A stretch of DNA of 64,000 nt from Thinopyrum elongatum (lineage: Eukaryota; Streptophyta; Magnoliopsida; Poales; Poaceae). A program made the position numbers and the translations under genes. This document shows, in pieces, positions 59,043 to 64,000 of this stretch; position 1 is the first letter of the stretch, and each line of letters opens with the position of its first letter. The DNA is taken from the NCBI GenBank assembly GCA_011799875.1, contig CM022299.1, positions 341,870,307 to 341,934,306 on the forward strand, in the 5' to 3' direction. The notes under the pieces were generated by a model. The model saw only the letters and a program-made list of their open reading frames with translations, was not told where the DNA came from and made no database searches.

Positions 59043-60880
59043 GATTCCCCTGATGTTATGGACACACGGACACTTGAACTGTACTACTGATACTTGGAAA
59101 GGCGGGTCGACCCTGAGGGGTACCCGCGAGTGATGTGGAGACGGGTTGACCTAGATGGTGCCCGAGATATGGATACGAGGCGTGGCCGGGCATTCTTAGC
59201 CCTTGCCGCAAGTCCTCGAGACGAGGCGACGGGGTCACATCGATCGTGAGTCTCTGCTCGTTACCGCACCCCCCAATGTACTAACGATTTGGATATTTGA
59301 TTCGAGTGGGCCTCTGGACCGATAGCACTAACCATCACACGGGAAAAGTTATGGGCACTCTGCATCAGCCAAAAGCTCTGTCAGACGTCCACTTCAGCAT
59401 TGTGGCCGGGTCGGATCGTGCCGTTGGCGCTGGTATCCACCCTGCTCGCAACGACCCGGAGTGCACAGGGCGATGGCCCAAGACCCCTGAGTGCTTAGTG
59501 TAACACCCCCAGTGGTTAGCCACAGTAATTCCATTTTGATAATGCCAAGTCAGCATGATTAACAGTGCATGATCATCATTAACATCATATTGCATTTCAA
59601 TTCCTAACCTCAGATTCAAATTTAAATGAAAGTGGAAAATAAAAGTTGACCAACATGAAAACTAAAATGTTAAATAAATAACAAAAATTCCAAAGACACT
59701 TCTAAAATTGAAACCAACCTTATTGGAATTGGATAAGTGACTCAATCATCCCCGAACAGTGGATAAAAATAATAATTAATAGCCCTTTTAATTAATCTAA
59801 ATTAAATATAAAATTATATTTTGTCCAAACTAATTTTAGGTGTTAGGGAATAAAGCACTGGTATTTATGAACTAGGTCTCATGTTTTGCAAAACTCATAT
59901 GGTGGCCTAACTATTTACAAAACAGAGTGTAGAAATAAAGAAAAAAAAAGAGGAAAAGAAAATAGAAACAGAAAAGGAAACAAAAGAGAAACCCCACCCC
60001 CCGGCCCAACTGGGCCAAAGCCCAGCCGGCCGGCCCACCCGCTCGCCCCCTGGCCTATAAGGCCCCGACCGAAACCCTAGCTACCCCCCCCCCCCCTCGC
60101 TCACTCCCCCACCCGATCCAGAACCGGATCGGGCGCCGGCCGACGCCTCGCGCCGACCCCGCGCCCCGACGCCGCCCCGCCGCCCACCGTCGTCGGCGCC
60201 CGCTCCCGGTCACCGCCAGTCGTCCTCGGCCTCCTCCCCAAGTCGCTCCCCGCGCCCCACTGCCCCTGACCCTTCGACCCGCCGTGAGGACCCCCCTCTT
60301 CTTCCCCTTCCCCTAGGTCGCCGCCGTCGCCCCGCACCGCGCCCCGTGCCGCCGCTCCGCCCGCGCTCGCCCGCGCGTGCTCGCGCACGCGCCCGCGCGC
60401 ACACGCTGTCGCCCACGGTCGCCGCGCCCACCCCCGCTCCTGCTGCCCGTCGCCCGCGCCTGCTCGCGCACGCCCCCGCGCGCATCGCCCGCTCCCGCAC
60501 GCAACGCGGCCCCGCCATGCTCTGCCGCACGCGCGCGCGCCCCGCCCACTGCCCTCGCTCGCGCGCCCGCGTCACCCCTCGCCGCCGACCGCCCGCGCAC
60601 GCACCGCGCGCCGCGCGCCCGTCGCCGCCCGTGGCCCACTGTGCCACCGACCGGTGGGGCCGAACCCCCCTAGCCTATGACAAGGGGGCCCCGCCCCAGA
60701 ACGTTTTTATAAAAGGAAATTAAAAAATAAGAATAATTAAACTAGATAAATAGATAAAAATAATTAATAAAAAAATTTATTAGTTAATTAAATAATTAAT
60801 TAGTTTAATTAATACTGATTAGGTTAATCTAATTTAATTAATTAGTTTAATTAAATGCTAATTAACTTAATTAACCTTGC

Positions 60881-60910
60881 TGACATCAGCATGATGTCAT
60901 GCTGACATCA
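60881..60910. repeat. compound palindrome TGACATCA / TGATGTCA / TGACATCA
   Basis: TGACATCA (60881-60888), 3-base spacer, TGATGTCA (60892-60899), 3-base spacer, TGACATCA (60903-60910). Neighbouring arms are perfect inverted repeats. Confidence 0.9.
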
Positions 60911-61707
60911 GCGAGCACTATTCTGGATAATGTTAGATTTAAATAATAAAAATAAATTCCAGAAATTAATAAAACTTTAGAAAATCATATTAAATAATCC
61001 GTAACCCCAATGGAAAAACTTTGTACATGAAAATTGCTCAGAACGACGAGACGAATCCGAATACGCGGTCCGTTCGTCCGTCACGCGTCCCTAACTATCC
61101 GAACTTGCAACCGTTCCCCTCTTATCCTCTGTCCGATAATTCCAAAGACCCAGGAAATATCGTCAGATATTCTCCCGCTCCGTAACACCGCTCCGTCTGT
61201 TACGTGTGATGCTGCGTTAGACTACCCCTAGCACCGTGTATCGTATTTGTCATGCTCATGTTTGCTATATATCTATACTGTTTCCTCCCCCTCTTCTCTC
61301 TCGATAGCCCCCGACCCCGACGTCGTCCCCGAGACCGACGCAGCTCCGGAGCCCGAAGACACCATAGACGACCTTGCCCTTGCCGCCGAGCAACCAGGCA
61401 GGCCCCCCCTTTGAGCATACCGATATCGCCCATTCTATTTCTCATGCTTGCATTAGAATTGCTGCTGCTGCTGCTGCTTTACCTATTCTGATGCATAGCC
61501 TGTTCATTGTAACCTGCTGTTGATAATTACCTGCATATCCTAAACTGCTTAGTTTAGGCTGGGTAGAGACCTATCAGTGACCCCACTTATCCCGACTGCC
61601 GCGCTGGATCGTTAGAAGACCCGATCAACGGGAATTGAAGACCAGGACACGACACCGCACATCACCCCCCTTAGTTGTAACGACACTGCAGCGTTACTAT
61701 CGAGTGC

Positions 61708-61913
61708 CGAGGGTGAAACCTCATGTAGCACTTCTGATGTTAACTCTGTAGAGTAGCTATTCGTTCGTGGTCATCGAGGGTGATTCCTCCTTCACCGCTT
61801 CCGATAACGACGCTGTCGTACAAACACCTCAAGTGTGGACCCAGTGAGGGTGATTCCTCCGAGTTCACCTCGACAGACACATCAAGTAGGAATCCAACGA
61901 GGGTGATACCTCG
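61708..61913 (+). repeat. four imperfect palindromes GAGGGTGA..CCTC in D2
   Basis: At 61708-61723, 61775-61790, 61845-61860 and 61898-61913; counterparts of the D1 set. Confidence 0.8.
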
Positions 61914-63398
61914 GATTCCCCTGATGTTATGGACACACGGATACTTGGACTTTACAATGTTACTTGGATAGGCGGGTCGACCCTGAGGGGTACCCGCGTG
62001 TGATGTGAAGGCGGGTTGCCAGTGTGGTGCCCGAGTGGCGAATACGAGGCGTGGCCGGGCATTCTTAACCCTTGCCGCAAGTCCTCGAGACGGGGCGACG
62101 GGGTCACATCTTTCGTGAGTCTCTGCTCGTTACCGCAAGCCCCTAGTCCTAGCGATTTGGATATTTGATCCGAGCAGGCCTCTGGTCTGATAGCACTAAC
62201 CATCACGTGGGCATAGTATGGGCGTTCTGCATCGTATGCATCAGCCGAAAGCTCTGTCAGACGTCCAGTTCAGCATGGCGGCACGGTCGGATCGTGTCGG
62301 CCACCCGAGGCGATGCTGGTATCCACCCTGTGCGCAACGACCCGGAGGGCGAGGGGCGATGGCCAAGACCCCCTTGCGCTTAGGATGTAGACCGGCGGGG
62401 ACCTCTCTGCTGAGCTGTAGGTAGGGTTGCGATGTGTCGTTTGGCCGAGGCCGGGCATGACCCAGGAAAGTGTGTCCGGCCGAAGTTAATCGAGCGTGTT
62501 GGGTAAGTTGGTGCACCCCTGCAGGGAAGAACACTTCTATCGATAGCCGGTCCTACGGTAAAGGACACTCAGAGTTGTATCCTGATTGATACAATTTAGA
62601 ACTGGATACTTGGATACTATGGCTCTGGGATTGCTTCTCGCAGGGAGTCAAGAAGGGATCTCAGGACGAGGTTGATGACTGTATGGCTCTGGGATTGCTT
62701 TCTCGCAGGGAGTCGAGAAAGGATCTCTGGGTGAGGATGAGACCAAATGATACTGCTACATTATATTGTACTGTTCTACTCTCTTCTGTTGCTGCAAGAC
62801 CGCTGAAGATGATGAAGATGCTAGTCTTCGATAGGACTAGGCCTTCTCTCTATTCTTGCCTTTCTGCAGCCCAGTCCACATTTACAGCCTCCCTTTGAAA
62901 ATGTTGCATATGTAGTGTAGATCCTTGCTTGCTGAGTACTTCTGAGTACTCACAGTTGCCTTGCTTTCTTTTTCTCCCCATGTCAGTTTGCCGAGACCAG
63001 ATGACAGAGCCCCCTGAGACAGCTGCTCCGCCGACGTTACTACTACCACCAACGAGGATGTTTCTACTACGAGCTTGCCGACAACCAGGAGTAGGTTCGG
63101 AGGGTCCCAGGCAGGAGGCCTTCGCCTTTCGATCGTAGTGTTTTATTTTGCCCCGCCTTTCTAAAGGCCTTTCTGTTTCTATTTCATATCTGTACTCAGA
63201 TATCTGATGCTTCCGCTGACGCTTGTTCGCAAGCTTATGTATTCGAGCCCTCGAGGCCCCTGGCTTGTAATATAAAGCTTGTATGACTTTATTTATGTTT
63301 TAGAGTTGTGTTGTGATATCTTCCCGTGAGTCCTTAGGCTTGATCGTGTGCATTTGCATGTATGATTAGTGCACGATCGGGCCGGGGGCGTCACAAGT

Positions 63399-63410
63399 TG
63401 GTATCAGAGC
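63399..63410 (+). other. primer binding site of D2 (initiator Met tRNA)
   Basis: TGGTATCAGAGC, exact complement of the tRNA-iMet 3' end, three bases after the LTR. Confidence 0.95.
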
Positions 63411-63789
63411 CGACTGCCTGTAGGAATCCCCTTTCCAACTCCTTGGCCGAAGTTGAGTCTAGTGGTCCAAAACTGTTTTACTAACTTGGCCGTGTGGCTT
63501 ACGGGCCCACGTCGCCAATTGGGAGGTATTAGGATCTTTTACTCCTCGATCTTTACTCTGGGACTCTGACCTCTCTTCCTTTCGGGTTAACTAAAGTTTA
63601 CTAACGCCGACACTTAGGATCTCGTAATTCTCGTCCACCCGGAGAGCTGGATATATGTGCGACTTCCCTGACATTGATCTGATTAGTCTGATAATCATTT
63701 TCCTTTCCATTGTTTTGTTTAACCTTTCTCTCCGAGATCGGTTATACTTCTCCTTGTCTTTTGACAATCATGAGTTTCCTCTGTTTCAG
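63411..63789 (+). other. 5' leader of D2
   Basis: No coding region. It ends in a pyrimidine-rich stretch and TTTCAG directly before the ATG, which could be a splice acceptor. Confidence 0.6.
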
Positions 63790-64000
63790 ATGGATCGTTT
63801 GTTTCCACCACACCCTGCGACGCAGCTACCAGCTGTTCGAGCAGGGATACATCCAGAGTACATTCTTTATCCACTGGGGCAGATGTCAATCCGTTACAAT
63901 ACCCCAGTACTTTCTCCTCTAGATACCCGCAAAGACTTTGTGATTTATTGTGACGCATCCCGTGAAGGATTAGGCTGTATCCTAATGCAAGAGGGTAAAG
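63790..64000 (+). pseudogene. internally deleted D2 polyprotein: short N-terminus joined to RNase H
   Basis: ATG at 63790 opens a frame that reaches the window end without a stop. The first 40 or so codons (MDRLFPPHPATQLPAV...) are gag-like by position only. From about 63919 it reads LDTRKDFVIYCDASREGLGC and ILMQEGK, the start of the RNase H domain of Gypsy pol (catalytic Asp in YCDAS). Gag, protease and nearly all of RT are missing, so a large in-frame deletion is likely. The 3' remainder is off-window. Confidence 0.75.

Larger units (their letters stand above)
56510..59498 (+). mobile_element. D1: LTR of a chromovirus-type Gypsy element, cut by D2
   Basis: Starts TGTAACACCCC at 56510. It shares with D2 the blocks 'tcagaacgacgagacgaatc.gaatacgc', 'cctcttctctctcgat', 'gagcataccgatatcgcc', 'cgcaagtcctcgagacg' and 'aaagctctgtcagacgtcc'. 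TATA-like box at 57102-57111 and an 'aaccctagc' leader. 57120-57800 is GC-rich with CTG/CGC triplets; the long ORFs there are compositional. It stops at 59498, where D2 starts; the corresponding point in D2 is near 62375. Confidence 0.85.
59499..63395 (+). mobile_element. 5' LTR of D2 (3,897 bp)
   Basis: TGTAACACCCCC at 59499 to GGCGTCACA at 63395. It is followed by AG and an initiator-Met primer site. TATA-like box (cctataagg) at 60054-60062, then a very GC-rich part (60100-60650) and an AT-rich part (60720-60880). Preceding CTTAG (59494-59498) is the likely target duplication, and 'cgcttagg' stands at the matching point in D2's own LTR. The long opposing ORFs at 60210-60723 result from base composition. 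Confidence 0.9.

Noticed and set aside
60101..60723. Overlapping long ORFs on both strands (up to 145 aa) in the D2 LTR
   Set aside because: They are products of extreme GC content with almost no stop codons; Arg/Ala/Pro-only composition, no conserved motif, and they lie between the TATA box and other LTR landmarks.

Overview
This is intergenic DNA of a large, repeat-dominated grass genome. Triticeae (wheat, Aegilops or barley group) is the best guess, because the LTR-retrotransposon types recall families typical of that tribe: Athila-type elements primed by tRNA-Asp, Tat-type elements with an antisense extra ORF, and chromovirus-type elements with LTRs of 3-4 kb and an initiator-Met primer site. 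I see no intact host gene and no tRNA or rRNA gene. The only host-gene-like locus is a spliced F-box/LRR/FBD pseudogene at 30104-31753.

Layout from left to right. 1-1472 is the end of a plus-strand LTR (element A) that sits inside the truncated 3' LTR of a minus-strand element B (1473-7799; internal region 1798-6278, 5' LTR 6279-7799). B itself sits inside a long minus-strand LTR-like remnant E (7800-11619). From 12020 to 14451, and again from 27902 to about 28560, there is a tandem array of roughly 320-355 bp units. It is split by a complete 13.4 kb Tat-type Gypsy element T1 (14452-27896, minus strand, perfect CCTAC target duplication). T1 carries degenerate gag-protease-RT-RNase H-integrase on the minus strand and a separate multi-exon antisense ORF on the plus strand. 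28560-29400 holds CACTA-like debris and a 69-bp minisatellite. The F-box pseudogene follows, then more CACTA-like DNA ending in 84-bp subterminal repeats at 33244, then two decayed Athila-type gag copies on the minus strand (33248-34752 and 35920-37226).

The right part is a nest of insertions. G (Athila-type, minus) is cut by T2 (Tat-type, minus, starting at 37396). T2 is cut in its antisense ORF by C (plus, 40257-56509), a pol-less gag-protease element with an antisense ORF. C is cut internally by H (44880-51874, plus, gag-only, two LTRs, near-perfect target duplication). The 3' LTR of C is cut at its TATA region by D1 (LTR fragment 56510-59498). D1 is cut by its own relative D2 (LTR 59499-63395, then PBS and an internally deleted body running off the window). 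The order implies G before T2 before C before H and D1, and D1 before D2.

The most interesting signals are these. (1) Three separate elements (T1, T2, C) each keep a promoter-like TATA box and a multi-exon antisense transcription unit coding for a Transposase_28-like protein with a coiled coil. (2) The unnamed tandem array carries a 0.5 kb foreign insert. (3) Short spaced motifs recur in retroelement non-coding DNA: CTTGGGGGCT, GCTTCACTTATAT, and GAGGGTGAT-CCTC. (4) The F-box locus is inactivated by four nonsense codons without frameshifts and is flanked on both sides by similar CACTA-like DNA.

All alignments were made by eye. Element family names are deliberately avoided where they could not be confirmed.
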